From Candidatus Acidiferrales bacterium (lineage in GTDB: Bacteria; Acidobacteriota; Terriglobia; Acidiferrales; UBA7541): 64,000 bases of DNA. Shown here in pieces: positions 24,490 to 33,968 of this stretch. Below the pieces are notes generated by a model. It was not told the DNA's origin. It was given only the letters and a program-made list of their open reading frames with translations, and did not search any database. The number at the start of each line of letters is the position of its first letter. Positions within the stretch are counted from its first letter, which is position 1. Both the position numbers and the translations under genes were made by a program. The stretch covers positions 124,001 through 188,000 of the forward strand of contig DASYYH010000003.1 of NCBI GenBank assembly GCA_035934015.1, given 5' to 3'.

Positions 24490-25902
24490 TCATATCTTTT
24501 CGCTTTCGACCTTTGTCTCGGCGTCGAGGGGTGCGGACTTTGCGCGCGGGCGGGCGAGGAAATAGAGCGCCGGGCCGAGAGCGATGAGGACGAGAGCGAC
24601 GGTGAGCGAGCTCGAACGGCCGATGGCTTCGGTGCGATTGCGCACGAACGCGGCGACCATCAGCGCGAGCGGCGGAATGCCGATGACAATCGTGCCGAGC
24701 AGACCGCCGGGGACGCGATAAGGCCGCGGCAAATCCGGTTCGCGAAGGCGAAGACCCGCGAGCGCCCAAAATTCGAGCAGAATGCTCAGGCCGGTCAAAA
24801 GCACGTCAATGATGACGAGGCGCTCGAAATTCAGAAACAAACACGCGGCCCAGCCGACGGAGCAAACCACGATCGCCACCCACGGCAAACCGGATTTCGC
24901 GGACGTGCGCGCGAAGATGCGCGGCAAGTAACCATCCTGCGCCATCACGAGCGGCAGACGCGAAAAAGAAAGCGTCAGCGCGTTAAACGTTCCGATGGCG
25001 CCAATAGCGCCGCCAACAGCGATGGCGATGGAAAGCGATTCGCCGCCGAGGATACGGCCAATGTCCACCCAGCCGCCGGTGGTCCAGCCCGTGGCGGCGA
25101 TGCCGGAGCGCGCGACGGCGCTGACGGGGATGATGTAGCTCGCAGTGATGAAAATCACAGTGATGAGCATGACGAGAGGATACGTGCGCTGGGGCTGCGT
25201 GACTTCTTCCGCGATGGTCGAAGTATTATCCCAGCCCATGTAATTCCACATGGCGATGAGGATGCCGCCGAGGATGTCGCGCTGCATGACGCCCGGCGAT
25301 GCGTCGGCCGAAGCGTGCGCGGGAGAAAATGTGCCGGCGTGCGCGAAAGCAATGGCCGCCAGAATGGCGAACGGGCCAAGGAGCAGCGCGGCCATCCAGA
25401 TCGAACCATCGCCGACGGCGCGCGCACCGAGCAGGTTCCACGCCGTGCACACAACGATGAGTGCGAGTTCGATGACGATGGCGCGATGCCCCGAGACGAG
25501 CGCGGGCGCGAAATGGCCCATGTAGTCGACGAAGAGCGTCGGATACAGCGCCATTTCGAAGATGCTTCCGGCGAGCGTGAGCCACACTTCCTGAAATCCC
25601 CAGAAGCGTCCCATGCCGCGCTGCACCCAGATGTAGAAGCCGCCTTCTTCGGGAATGGCGCTGGAAAGCTCGCTGACCATCATCGCTGTGGGAACGCTCC
25701 AGAGCAGCGGCGTGAGCAGCAGAATCGCGATCGCGCCGGCGTAGCCCGCCATGCGCACGACGTCTTCGAGGCCGTACGGCCCGCCGGAGACCATAAAAAA
25801 AGTGGCGGCGGCAAGCGGAAGCACGCTGAGTTTGCTGCGAGAGAAAAGGCGACCGCTACGGCGATTCGAGGGCGCCGCAGCCGCGGGGATGGAAGCGCTC
25901 AT
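24490..25902 (-). CDS. APC-superfamily amino acid permease
   Basis: 470 residues with about twelve membrane helices. The first helix contains the APC signature ATFFMVSGGPYGLEDVV, and the glutamate-rich segment ELSSAIPEEGGFYIWVQRGMG after helix 2 is typical of amino acid/polyamine permeases. Substrate not inferable. It converges with the M48 gene, leaving 28 nt between stops. Confidence 0.9.
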   Translation of the reverse strand: MSASIPAAAAPSNRRSGRLFSRSKLSVLPLAAATFFMVSGGPYGLEDVVRMAGYAGAIAILLLTPLLWSVPTAMMVSELSSAIPEEGGFYIWVQRGMGRFWGFQEVWLTLAGSIFEMALYPTLFVDYMGHFAPALVSGHRAIVIELALIVVCTAWNLLGARAVGDGSIWMAALLLGPFAILAAIAFAHAGTFSPAHASADASPGVMQRDILGGILIAMWNYMGWDNTSTIAEEVTQPQRTYPLVMLITVIFITASYIIPVSAVARSGIAATGWTTGGWVDIGRILGGESLSIAIAVGGAIGAIGTFNALTLSFSRLPLVMAQDGYLPRIFARTSAKSGLPWVAIVVCSVGWAACLFLNFERLVIIDVLLTGLSILLEFWALAGLRLREPDLPRPYRVPGGLLGTIVIGIPPLALMVAAFVRNRTEAIGRSSSLTVALVLIALGPALYFLARPRAKSAPLDAETKVESEKI

Positions 25903-26079
25903 TCGATTGAGTTCGTTTTCTCCTGAACGCAGCGTTATATCACTCGCGTGCGGGAATGCAATGGCGGAACAGCAACGAAGGGCAAAATTTCAATGCACTT
26001 AATTTGTGCAGCGCGCAGAATTGGCAAAGCACACGTTCCCGGTGCGCTCGTGGCGAGAACCGCGGCGACGCCAGAGACG

Positions 26080-26271
26080 TCACGCGGCGCTGGCTTTTTC
26101 GTCGTACACGGACGCGCGCATCTGCTTCAAGATTTCCGGCGTGATGGCGCGGAGGCGATGCTTCGTGCGGACGTGCTCGGCAATGCGCGCAACGACTTCG
26201 TCTTCGGATTCGCCGCGCGCGACGAAATCACAGCCGGGAATGAGATCCGTGCAGCGGAGGGTCTTCGGCAT
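26080..26271 (-). CDS. DUF1059 domain protein
   Basis: 63 residues covering the whole DUF1059 domain: MPKTLRCTDLIPGCDFVARG and the alpha-helical HVRTKHRLRAITPEIL. These small proteins are widespread and uncharacterised; the two N-terminal cysteines (C7, C14) and the His in HVRTKH suggest a possible metal site. It stands alone between two transporter-type genes. Confidence 0.88.
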   Translation of the reverse strand: MPKTLRCTDLIPGCDFVARGESEDEVVARIAEHVRTKHRLRAITPEILKQMRASVYDEKASAA

Positions 26272-26363
26272 GTCAGGCTCCTTTGCGGCGATGCGCCAGT
26301 GTTTGGAGGACTCAAACGGCTGAGGAGCAAAGCAATTCTACGTCCGCGGAGCGGAGACGTCAA

Positions 26364-27656
26364 TCACGCAGCGGAAACGCTGGACGACGAGGAATTGCGG
26401 GTGCGGCGAGCGCGCCAGGAGGCGATGGCTCCCGCCGTGAGAGCGACCATGAGGCTATCGAGCGGGCGGCGGTAATAATCTTCCGGATGGGTGAGGTAAT
26501 AGACGAGAGGGAAAAAAATGAAAGCGATAGTGTACGGCATAGCAGCCGCAGCGCCAGCTGAACGCCAGAGAACGCGCAGACCCCAAAACGCGAAAATCGA
26601 AAACAGGGTGCAGAAGAAAATGTTCGGCGGATCGAATGGTTCCTCGGCGAGATAGCGCGCGCTGAAACTCCAGAAGCCGGTCCAGATGTAGACAACGCGG
26701 CGCAAGGTTTGCATCGCGTAGAGCGCTTTGTGGTTCGCAATGAACGCGCGGGCCTCGCGTCCCTTGAGCGCCATGTAATTTACTTCGCCGAGTTGCTGAT
26801 ACTCCTGCCAGTCCGTTTGGTTATCGGAAGGATGATAGCCGGGCGGATCCCAGTGCCAACTGTCTTTGTTATTGCCGCAATAAAATTCAAAGGCCAGGCC
26901 GGAGCGCAGCGGAATGAATTTATGGAATGTGCGGTAGTTGCGCACGAACCACGGCGAAACAGCGATGAGCACGGCAAGGAGCGCCGCGGCGCCGGGCACG
27001 AACCAGCTTTGATTTTTGCGATACAGGCGCCAGAGAATCCACAGCGCGAGGAACGGCATGGGCGCAAGCGTGACGGGATTCGTGAGCGCCGTGACTCCAG
27101 CGAGCAAGCCAAAGCCGAACCACGGCCACCAGCGCGGCACGGATTCGAGCTTCAAAACGACAAGAAACAAAATGGCCATCAGCAGAACGGAAAGCGTCGT
27201 ATCCCAGATAAAATCGGCGGAAAAGCGGATCGAGTAGGGAAAGAAAACCCAAATCCAGCCGGCCCACGGAGCGGCGCGTTCGCCGAACGTGTGCAGAGCG
27301 ATGAAAAACACGGGAATGCACGTCAGCGCCGCGAACAGGCAATCGAGCGAAAGGATGACCAGCGCCGAAGCCTTCGTATAGATGCCGAAAATCTTGAAAA
27401 CGCCGGCGAGCAGATAAGGAAAAACGGGCGTGAGCCACGCGGTCGGGCCAGTGTCGGCGAAATACGGACTGGCGTAGCCCTTCCCTTCCGCGATGGAGCG
27501 CGCGATGCGGCCGGTTTCGCCCGCGAATTTCCAGTGGTCGCGCGCGGGATTCAAGTGTCCGGGGTAAAGGAAGGACATCACGACGAGGCGAATTGCCAGC
27601 GCGGCAACGACCATCAGCAGTAGTTTCCGGTGACGGCGCGCTGGTTGGTTCAGCAT
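26364..27656 (-). CDS. GT39/ArnT-like membrane glycosyltransferase
   Basis: 430 residues from ATG 27656 (an upstream TTG at 27689 is also open). About ten membrane helices. The first periplasmic loop carries the family pattern RDHWKFAGETGRIARSIAEG and TAWLTPVFPYLLAG, as in dolichyl-phosphate-mannose mannosyltransferases and ArnT-type enzymes that use polyprenyl-phosphate sugars. A WDPPGY loop near residue 275 is periplasmic. The acceptor (protein, lipid A or other) is unknown. Confidence 0.8.
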   Translation of the reverse strand: MLNQPARRHRKLLLMVVAALAIRLVVMSFLYPGHLNPARDHWKFAGETGRIARSIAEGKGYASPYFADTGPTAWLTPVFPYLLAGVFKIFGIYTKASALVILSLDCLFAALTCIPVFFIALHTFGERAAPWAGWIWVFFPYSIRFSADFIWDTTLSVLLMAILFLVVLKLESVPRWWPWFGFGLLAGVTALTNPVTLAPMPFLALWILWRLYRKNQSWFVPGAAALLAVLIAVSPWFVRNYRTFHKFIPLRSGLAFEFYCGNNKDSWHWDPPGYHPSDNQTDWQEYQQLGEVNYMALKGREARAFIANHKALYAMQTLRRVVYIWTGFWSFSARYLAEEPFDPPNIFFCTLFSIFAFWGLRVLWRSAGAAAAMPYTIAFIFFPLVYYLTHPEDYYRRPLDSLMVALTAGAIASWRARRTRNSSSSSVSAA

Positions 27657-27927
27657 CGAGGTGCCAGCAAATGCGAAGCGGCGGTCCAATCGAAGATGGA
27701 AATCACCGATATGCCGATGCTGTGGCCTTTCGTGGCGTTGCCAAGATTACGAAAGCGTGCCTTGCAGTTTCGCAGCGTGATGCGAACTCCCTCTGCGGAT
27801 TGTGACATTTCTCCGCGATGGGCCGTACAAATGCCGCGCATTGTAAACCCAACGTCAAGGGAATCGAAGTCTTATGTGGGTTAGGTTATTCCGAGATACG
27901 TAGCGATTGTGCTATCAGGCGGACACG

Positions 27928-28395
27928 TCAGGAAAGCAGCCAGCCAACGGCGGCGCCGGAGATCACCAGACGCGCGAGCCAGCCGAGGGAATGCGCGACG
28001 ACGGTGAGCGGATGCATCTTGATGAAAAGCGCGTTGGTGATGAGCAGCGGCAAGGGGACGGCGAGCCAAATCAGCGCGGCGAACTCGAGAGCGTGCGCAT
28101 AACCGGAGATGGCAAAGGCGAGGCAGGCGCAGACGAAGGCGGCGGACGTCAGCAGGCCGAGAATCATCGCCCACGCGACGGCGGCGTTTTCGGCGGCGCG
28201 GTCGCCGGGCTTCTGGCGCCAAATTTCCGGATAGGCCATGTATTTGCTATGAAAAAGCGTGCCGCCGAAAAACCAATCCGTGAAGGAAGCAACAAATGCG
28301 GAAAGAACAATCGCGAGCGCGATGCGGCCGGTGCTGAAGGCGACGAGCGCCAAGCTACCGCTTACGGCGGGAACGGGGTACGCGAGGAAGGTCAT
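27928..28395 (-). CDS. DUF1761-like four-helix membrane protein
   Basis: 155 residues with four hydrophobic segments. FVASFTDWFFGGTLF in helix 1 and the loop WRQKPGDRA are reminiscent of DUF1761. Ribosome site GGAG lies upstream of the ATG. No function is known for the family and neighbours give no clue. Confidence 0.7.
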   Translation of the reverse strand: MTFLAYPVPAVSGSLALVAFSTGRIALAIVLSAFVASFTDWFFGGTLFHSKYMAYPEIWRQKPGDRAAENAAVAWAMILGLLTSAAFVCACLAFAISGYAHALEFAALIWLAVPLPLLITNALFIKMHPLTVVAHSLGWLARLVISGAAVGWLLS

Positions 28396-28691
28396 GTCCT
28401 GACTCCTTTGCGCGCAAGCAAGCGGTTCAACTGGCGCGCGTTATGTGCGACCCTGGCCTAGGGAGTTCCGTGGCGCGAATCTTAGCGCAGTTGGTCAAGC
28501 GAATTCCAGTCAGCGCATGACCGGGATCAGAGCTATCGAAAACCGAACGCAATTGCTTCGTGGTTTCGCGCTGGCTCGCAGGAGTTTTCCACGCGGGCGT
28601 TTTTTTCAACGCAAGCGAGCGCGGCTGGACATCGCGACGGAACGAGCGTATTCTCCGCGAAATATTTTACCTATCACCTAAGGAGAAAATC

Positions 28692-29141
28692 ATGTTCCGA
28701 CGACGCTTCCTGTCACAGTTGCTTGCTCTACCCTTTCTGGCCGCAGGCGCCGCAGCGGCGCAGACGACGGAAAAGAAGAAACTGAAAATTATGATGAAAA
28801 GCGCGTGGGGCTCGGACGATCCCACGAAGGCTGCGTTTCCGTTCCTTCACGGGCTGGCGCTTTCCGAAGCGGGACACGACGTACAGATTTTTCTGCTGGG
28901 CGAGGCGGTCGGATTGATGAGGAAATCCGAAGTCTCGGCCGTGGTGCCGGTGGGCTGGCCGCCGCTGAGCGAAACGCTCGAAAAAGTAGTGGCACAACAT
29001 ATTCAGATTTACGCGTGCGGCGCCTGCTCACGCGCGCGAAGCGTGATGCAGTCGGATCTGGACCAGTGGGGAGCGAAGTTCGGCAGCCCAGCGATTCTTG
29101 TGAGACTCGTAGAATGGGCGGACCATGTGATCACGGAATAG
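28692..29141 (+). CDS. Exported DsrE/DsrF-like protein
   Basis: 149 residues; ATG preceded by AAGGAGA. The N-terminus MFRRRFLSQLLALPFLAAGAAAAQ is an export signal (possibly Tat). The mature DsrE-like fold includes KIMMKSAWGSDDPTKAAFPF, a helix with HDVQIFLLGEAV, and a CGACSRAR Cys pair near residue 118-121. In the family, conserved Cys residues take part in sulfur relay, but a periplasmic location with a CxxC pair suggests a redox or sulfur-binding role. Monocistronic. Confidence 0.82.
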   Translation: MFRRRFLSQLLALPFLAAGAAAAQTTEKKKLKIMMKSAWGSDDPTKAAFPFLHGLALSEAGHDVQIFLLGEAVGLMRKSEVSAVVPVGWPPLSETLEKVVAQHIQIYACGACSRARSVMQSDLDQWGAKFGSPAILVRLVEWADHVITE

Positions 29142-29182
29142 AGGCGGACCCTCTCCTCGCGAACGTGAAGTTGAAAGGCGCG

Positions 29183-30373
29183 CTAGAAATGCTCTTCTTC
29201 GTCGGGGTCGAGCGAGGCGGCGCGATGCGCGGAATGCGCGGCGTGAGGACGCGAGGAAGCCGCAGCGTCGGCGGAGATGCGCGCCCAGGCGGAAGTTCGC
29301 CAGTTGTCGCGAATGGCTTTTTCCGGCGCCCAGCCGCCCACGGGCATGAGCAGGCGGTCGGAGAGCGCGAGGATGTAAGGCTCGTACATCTGACGCAACT
29401 GATTCAGGCGCGCGTCCTCTTCGTGGCTGCACTTTGAAAGTCCTGCGGCGATGAGCAGTTCGCGCAATTTCTGCAATTCTTCTGCGGGGAGGCGTTCGTG
29501 CGCGCCGGGCCGCGGCGGCGCATTGAGCACCTGCGAAAGATCCACGATGGCGTGGCGCGAAATGGCAAATGTCAGCTTGGCCTGCCAGCGCACGGGGCCC
29601 TGTCCGTAGGCGACCAGCAGCGCGGACGTGTCGAGAATCGTCGCCAGCGCGGCGAGCCAGGATTGATTATTGTGCTGCGAACGGAAATAGCAGAGCACAG
29701 GGTACGAGAGATGGCTTTCCATCAGCTCGGCGGCCCAGATTTCCCAGTCGTGCAAATACTCTTGGAGTGCCGCCACGCTGTGCGGTTCGGAATGGCGGCG
29801 AAGAAGTTCGGAAGCGGCGGGCGGCGAACCAGCGCGCGCATCGAGGAGCGAGATATTCACTTCGCGGCTGGAAAACGCGCCGTAGAGCACAGGCAGATAA
29901 GAAATCACGATGGCCAGAAATCCGAAGCCGAGGCCCGCTTCGAGAACCGTGATGAGGCGCGAGAGTTCCGTGCGCGGCGTGACGTCGCCGAGGCCGAGAG
30001 TGAAAAACGTCGTGCCGCTCAGATACAGATCGGCGCGGAAACCGCTGTGTTCATTGGGAGCGAGATTGATCGCCGAGCCGGCAGAATAGTGAATCAGCGC
30101 AAAACCGAGAATCAGCGCCACGGCCCAAACGACAAAAAGTCCGAGGAGCGAAAGCGGTCCGAAGTAACTGAGAAACGTCTCGCGGCGGCTGCCGGGAGCC
30201 ATCCAGCGCACGATTTGCCGCCAGGCGAGCCAGCTTCCGCGATAGTAGTAGCGCGCGAAACGAATCATGCGCGTCACGCGCCGCGGGAGAATAATCGTCT
30301 CGAAGACTTCCCACAAAACGAAGATCAGGATCAGCGCGCCGACGACAAGCGCGGCCAGGCGAGCGGCAGTCAT
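29183..30373 (-). CDS. Potassium-channel-like membrane protein
   Basis: 396 residues. Helices at about 5-28 and 70-97, a pore loop with filter TLGLGD at 125-130, then a helix at 135-165. Canonical potassium filters read TVGYGD, so the Tyr is Leu. The C-terminal ~230 residues are cytosolic and mostly helical (HDWEIWAAELMESHLSYPVLCYFR) with no recognised ligand-binding domain. It converges with the DsrE gene. Ion selectivity is uncertain because of the altered filter. Confidence 0.78.
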   Translation of the reverse strand: MTAARLAALVVGALILIFVLWEVFETIILPRRVTRMIRFARYYYRGSWLAWRQIVRWMAPGSRRETFLSYFGPLSLLGLFVVWAVALILGFALIHYSAGSAINLAPNEHSGFRADLYLSGTTFFTLGLGDVTPRTELSRLITVLEAGLGFGFLAIVISYLPVLYGAFSSREVNISLLDARAGSPPAASELLRRHSEPHSVAALQEYLHDWEIWAAELMESHLSYPVLCYFRSQHNNQSWLAALATILDTSALLVAYGQGPVRWQAKLTFAISRHAIVDLSQVLNAPPRPGAHERLPAEELQKLRELLIAAGLSKCSHEEDARLNQLRQMYEPYILALSDRLLMPVGGWAPEKAIRDNWRTSAWARISADAAASSRPHAAHSAHRAASLDPDEEEHF

Positions 30374-30566
30374 GCGCGGCGCTCCGCGCGCGAGGATGCA
30401 CTACGGACGATTTGTATCCGGGCGACCCGTGGCATGCCGATATTCTAACGTGAATTTGGCATTTCTCCTTGCGCGGAAGTGAGGCGAGCGCGATAATGGC
30501 GGCGCCTGCCGACAGGCAGCAAGCTTGCGGCGCCGGGACCCACTGACGAAAGTTGGGAGAGCCTCC

Positions 30567-31283
30567 ATGCGCAAGTCAGCCACGATTTTGCAGCGCCCGC
30601 TTTTTTTGCCGGCGTTTGCCGCACTTCTGCTGCTTTTGGCCGCCGCGCCCTCTGCGCGCGCGCAAAATTTCGCCGACAACTCCAAATGGGAACTGGGCGC
30701 GCACTATGCGACGCTCAATCTGCCTACGCTCTGCAGCAGCGGCGCGACCTGCATGACCACCAACAACGGCCTGGGCGCGAATCTGACCTACAATTTTTCG
30801 AGCTGGGTGAGTTTTGATTCCACGATGGATTTTTTCGGCGACAACGGCAGCGCGCCGACGGCGATTTCCGGCGGGCGCGTCACGGAAGGACTCTTCGGCC
30901 TGCGCTTTGGGCCGACGACGCGCAAATGGGGATTTTACAGCGTGGTCCGGCCGGGCTTCGTCAATTTCAGCCGCGTGCTGGACAATTCGGGCAGCGTGAT
31001 TCCGTCTTCCCTGCCGGCATTTTCGCCTGCGGTCGCGCCATTTTTCTCCACGAGGCTGGCGTATCAGACCAGTTCGAATAACCCCGTCGGCCTGCTTGGT
31101 TTTTCGAACGCCACGGATTTCGCGTTCAACTACGGCGAAGTCATCGAATATCGCGCGACGAAACACGCCGCACTGCGCTTCGACATTGGCGACACCATCG
31201 TCACGTATCCCGGCGCGACGCTCGGCACGCCCTTCCATCAGCACAATTTCCAGATCTCCGAAGCGCTGATTATTCGATTTTAG
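30567..31283 (+). CDS. Outer membrane beta-barrel protein
   Basis: 238 residues; ATG after GGGAGA. The signal peptide is MRKSATILQ plus a long hydrophobic run ending SARAQN. The mature part alternates beta strands (WELGAHYATLNL, GLGANLTYNFSSWVSFDSTM, FGLRFGPTTRKWGFYSVVRPG) and ends with aromatic ISEALIIRF, the C-terminal Phe signature for outer membrane insertion. It resembles small OmpA-like barrels. Confidence 0.8.
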   Translation: MRKSATILQRPLFLPAFAALLLLLAAAPSARAQNFADNSKWELGAHYATLNLPTLCSSGATCMTTNNGLGANLTYNFSSWVSFDSTMDFFGDNGSAPTAISGGRVTEGLFGLRFGPTTRKWGFYSVVRPGFVNFSRVLDNSGSVIPSSLPAFSPAVAPFFSTRLAYQTSSNNPVGLLGFSNATDFAFNYGEVIEYRATKHAALRFDIGDTIVTYPGATLGTPFHQHNFQISEALIIRF

Positions 31284-31511
31284 CTCTCTTTTTGCATCCG
31301 CACCGCCCGGCAGCGCGTTTGCGGCAAGCAGACTTTCTGCGATAAAGCCGCGTGGCGGCGAAACTTTTCCCCGCGCGCGGTGTTTGCAAGAATGCAGGCA
31401 GCGTGACGGGGCATCCTCCCAGCGCGTGCGTTTCTCCCCGAAACACATCCTGCGAATTTTCCCGGCAGCCACGGGACAGTGGATGACAAACTCATGAGGA
31501 GGATGAAGCAC

Positions 31512-31793
31512 ATGCGCAAAATCTACAGCAACGTTTCCCGATGGCTTAGTTCCCTGCTGCTGATCGGCGGCTTTGCGGCGCTCGTGGCCATGGGCGGATG
31601 CGCGGCGCACGGATATTACCGCGTCTACGATCCCGACTATCACGATTACCACGTTTGGGATCATGACGAAGCGGTCTATTACGAGCAATGGGAACACGAA
31701 ACCCACCGCCGACACGAAAATTTCAAGTACCGCAGCCGCGAAGACCAGGACGAATACTGGCAGTGGCGCCACCATCACGGCGATCGGCACTAA
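31512..31793 (+). CDS. Small Tyr/His/Asp-rich lipoprotein
   Basis: 93 residues from ATG 31512, 9 nt after GAGGAGG (two upstream ATGs are too close to that site). A lipoprotein signal ends in AMGGC. The mature part is dominated by Tyr, His, Asp, Glu and Arg (YDPDYHDYHVWDHDEAVYYE). Its density of His and acidic residues suggests metal binding, but this is inference. No family recognised. Confidence 0.7.
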   Translation: MRKIYSNVSRWLSSLLLIGGFAALVAMGGCAAHGYYRVYDPDYHDYHVWDHDEAVYYEQWEHETHRRHENFKYRSREDQDEYWQWRHHHGDRH

Positions 31794-31918
31794 TTTACGC
31801 AAAGGAGCAAACGCAGGCCGCGCGTTCGCATTTTGTCAGTGCCGCGATTGGGATGTGGTCAATCCGTGAACTGTGCGACTTTTTACTTTCAGCGTAGCAG
31901 ACACGTTCGCGCATGGAT

Positions 31919-32308
31919 TTACTCTCCGTGCATCTGAAAATACCGGCGCGGAGGATAGAGGCCGGCGCGGCTGAATTCGCGGCCGCAGGCTTTTTTCACT
32001 TCTTTTGTCCAATAATCGAAAGTGTTTGGCGAAACGCCGACGAGCGTGATGGCGCGGCCGTAGTCGGCGTCGCGCAGGAAATAAATGCGAAAGAGCTTCA
32101 AACGGCCTTTCCATTCCGGACGCCGCAGCGCACGTTCCGCGATCATCTCGAAATCGGCGACGTATTCTTCCGCGCGCGCTCGCTCGGGCCGCCACAGATA
32201 GCCCGAGGAAGGCGTATCCAGATCTATCGCGGACATCTGGCCTTTCAAATACGCGCGAAGCCCGCGATAGCGTGCGTGGCACGAGTCGAAAATTTCCTGT
32301 GGCTTCAT
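31919..32308 (-). CDS. Hypothetical HTH-like protein in a mobile-type region
   Basis: 129 residues. The C-terminal half has a helix-turn-helix-like pattern (FRIYFLRDADYGRAITLVGV then SPNTFDYWTKEVKKACG), resembling phage or sigma-like DNA-binding segments. An AGGGGGG ribosome site precedes tandem ATGs. It is the last gene of a four-gene minus-strand set of unrecognised proteins (31.9-34.0 kb). Confidence 0.55.
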   Translation of the reverse strand: MKPQEIFDSCHARYRGLRAYLKGQMSAIDLDTPSSGYLWRPERARAEEYVADFEMIAERALRRPEWKGRLKLFRIYFLRDADYGRAITLVGVSPNTFDYWTKEVKKACGREFSRAGLYPPRRYFQMHGE

Positions 32309-32374
32309 CATCCCCCCCTTGCACGAGCGGCTGAGCTGGCGACTTCTCCGCTGCGCCCGCTGCTGGTGGCCGGT

Positions 32375-32653
32375 TCAATTGCTCCACGGATCTTCGTCTG
32401 CGGACTCGAGCGTCTCGATGCACTCGGCGAGGCATTCGTGCCATCCCTGGAGGTAGCCGCGCGCGTATTCCGCTGCGAGTTTCTGGCGTTCGTGCTGCAC
32501 GCGATGCAGATCGAAAACGTCTTGCTGCTCACGTGTCGGCGCACGCCGCGCCAGGCCTATGCGCCAAACGAATTCGCGGATTGCGCGCGCCAGCCAGTGG
32601 AGCGGCACGGGGAAAAATACGCCGATGCGCCGGCGCGGTTCATACCACGCCAT
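32375..32653 (-). CDS. Hypothetical protein in a mobile-type region
   Basis: 92 residues from MAWYEPRRRIG (a longer start at 32713 is possible; neither has a good ribosome site). Basic and aromatic at the front, ending acidic (ECIETLESADEDPWSN). An internal helix QHERQKLAAEYARGYLQGWHE. Not recognised. Confidence 0.45.
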   Translation of the reverse strand: MAWYEPRRRIGVFFPVPLHWLARAIREFVWRIGLARRAPTREQQDVFDLHRVQHERQKLAAEYARGYLQGWHECLAECIETLESADEDPWSN

Positions 32654-32750
32654 CCGCCACCCGCGACGCGGCGTCGCTCCGTGTCCTAGCTCGCAGCGCA
32701 GCAAGCCTCTCATCGTATGCTCGTTCTTATGCCGACATTTCGCTTCATGC

Positions 32751-33512
32751 TCATTCCCGATCCAGCTGCGGCCCTGCCCCGGCGCGCAATTCGCGCCGCA
32801 GAGCTTCCTCGCGCTGGTCGCGCCGGAAACGCCACTCGCGCCGTTGCATTTCGGCTTTCAGCACGCCGATCGTCGTGTCGCTGCCGATGCGCTCAAATCC
32901 GTGCGCTTCTTCGCGTTTTTCCGAACAGGGATTTTTGTTTTGCGTTTTCTTTTCCTGTGGGCTGTGGAAATAGGAGCTGGTCGTACAGATCCTATTGGTT
33001 TTTTCCGTTATTTCTCCACTACCTATCCTCGGCGCATGTGCACGCGCATCAGTCTGTTGCGCTCCACACCTCCCTCGATTTTGCGGTGGCTCTTCGCAAG
33101 TTTGAGGAGCGCAGGCGTCGAAATTGCGGCTCTCCGTCCTCAAATTTGAGGATTGTGCAAATCGGTTTTCCACAGGGCTGTGGAAAACTTTGCCGCTTGC
33201 CGCTCTGAAGAATTTCTTCGCTTTTGTGATTCGGACCACAACGCCAGCAGACGCAGCGGACGTCTCGATATAGCCGGCGCGGCGCAGCGTATGCATCCAG
33301 CGTTCAAGCGTCTTGCGACAGAAGCCCGTCTCGGATTCGATCTCACGATAGCTGACCGGGTGTCCACCGAGCACCAACCCTACGCCGTCGCACTCCCGCG
33401 TCTGCCGCAGAACGAACCACCCGTAGAGCCAGATCGCGGGACCCATTCGCGCATAGTGCTTGGCGTCAAAAAGCCCGCCGCGCAAACCCGTGTTGAAGTT
33501 TGCTTGCCGCAA
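32751..33512 (-). CDS. Winged-helix, replication-initiator-like protein
   Basis: 253 residues from a TTG with overlapping AGGAG sites. Residues 20-100 form a helix-turn-helix: AIWLYGWFVLRQTRECDG, HPVSYREIESETGFCRKTLERWMHTLRRAGYIET, then a beta wing. This pattern resembles DnaD/phage O-type replication proteins and plasmid regulators. The rest is charged low-complexity sequence. A repeat array (33577-33665) lies just upstream. It is the best clue that this region derives from a mobile element. Confidence 0.6.
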   Translation of the reverse strand: MRQANFNTGLRGGLFDAKHYARMGPAIWLYGWFVLRQTRECDGVGLVLGGHPVSYREIESETGFCRKTLERWMHTLRRAGYIETSAASAGVVVRITKAKKFFRAASGKVFHSPVENRFAQSSNLRTESRNFDACAPQTCEEPPQNRGRCGAQQTDARAHAPRIGSGEITEKTNRICTTSSYFHSPQEKKTQNKNPCSEKREEAHGFERIGSDTTIGVLKAEMQRREWRFRRDQREEALRRELRAGAGPQLDRE

Positions 33513-33576
33513 CTCCTCTCCTCATTTGGCGAAATTCGCGGTCAAGGACCGCCAAATACGACAAATTGTGCTTTTC

Positions 33577-33665
33577 TGTCGCGTTCTGCCGCGACATGCC
33601 GTTCGTTGTCGCTTATTGCCGCGTTCTACGGCATATCGGAACAGCTCCTGTCGCTTGTCGCGACA
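33577..33665. repeat. TGTCGC repeat array upstream of the HTH gene
   Basis: TGTCGC occurs at 33577, 33607, 33649 and 33656. Two of the units form dyads: TGTCGCG-N6-CGCGACA (33577-33596) and the perfect palindrome TGTCGCGACA (33656-33665). Located between two minus-strand genes, 65 nt upstream of the replication-initiator-like start, as for iterons or a multi-site operator. Confidence 0.5.
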
Positions 33666-33677
33666 CGCCTCACAGCT

Positions 33678-33968
33678 CTAACACTGACCGCAATACGGCA
33701 CCACCACTACGCGGAACGCGTTGCCTTTGACAACCAGGCGCTCTACATGCTCTATGGCCAGCCGCGCATGGCAAAAGGCACAGACCTTGCGCAAGGAAAA
33801 CTCCCGCCGTTGCTGCCGCCGAAAAGCGTTATTTCGCATGCGCCTCTCGATCTCCTTAAGCCGGTTTTCGGGATTCGCCCGCCATCGCTGCATGTATTCC
33901 CGGTTGCGTTGCCGTTGGGCTTTGCGCAGGAATGCTTCGCGCGATACAATTTCACCGGCACTGGTCAT
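33678..33968 (-). CDS. Small basic protein with a CxxC...CxxC zinc-type motif
   Basis: 96 residues; ATG follows GGAGGG by 5 nt. Residues 15-60 are a strongly basic helix (RKAQRQRNREYMQRWRANPENRLKEI is the general area), followed by KVCAFCHARLAIEHVERL and an end at PYCGQC. The Cys pairs plus His are suitable for one zinc. HNH-like or recombination-associated small proteins look similar, but the HNH catalytic residues are not clear. Confidence 0.6.
   Translation of the reverse strand: MTSAGEIVSREAFLRKAQRQRNREYMQRWRANPENRLKEIERRMRNNAFRRQQRREFSLRKVCAFCHARLAIEHVERLVVKGNAFRVVVVPYCGQC

Noticed and set aside
33577-33665. CRISPR array
   Set aside because: Units are only six to ten bases and irregularly spaced, so this is an iteron or operator cluster, not repeats with spacers.
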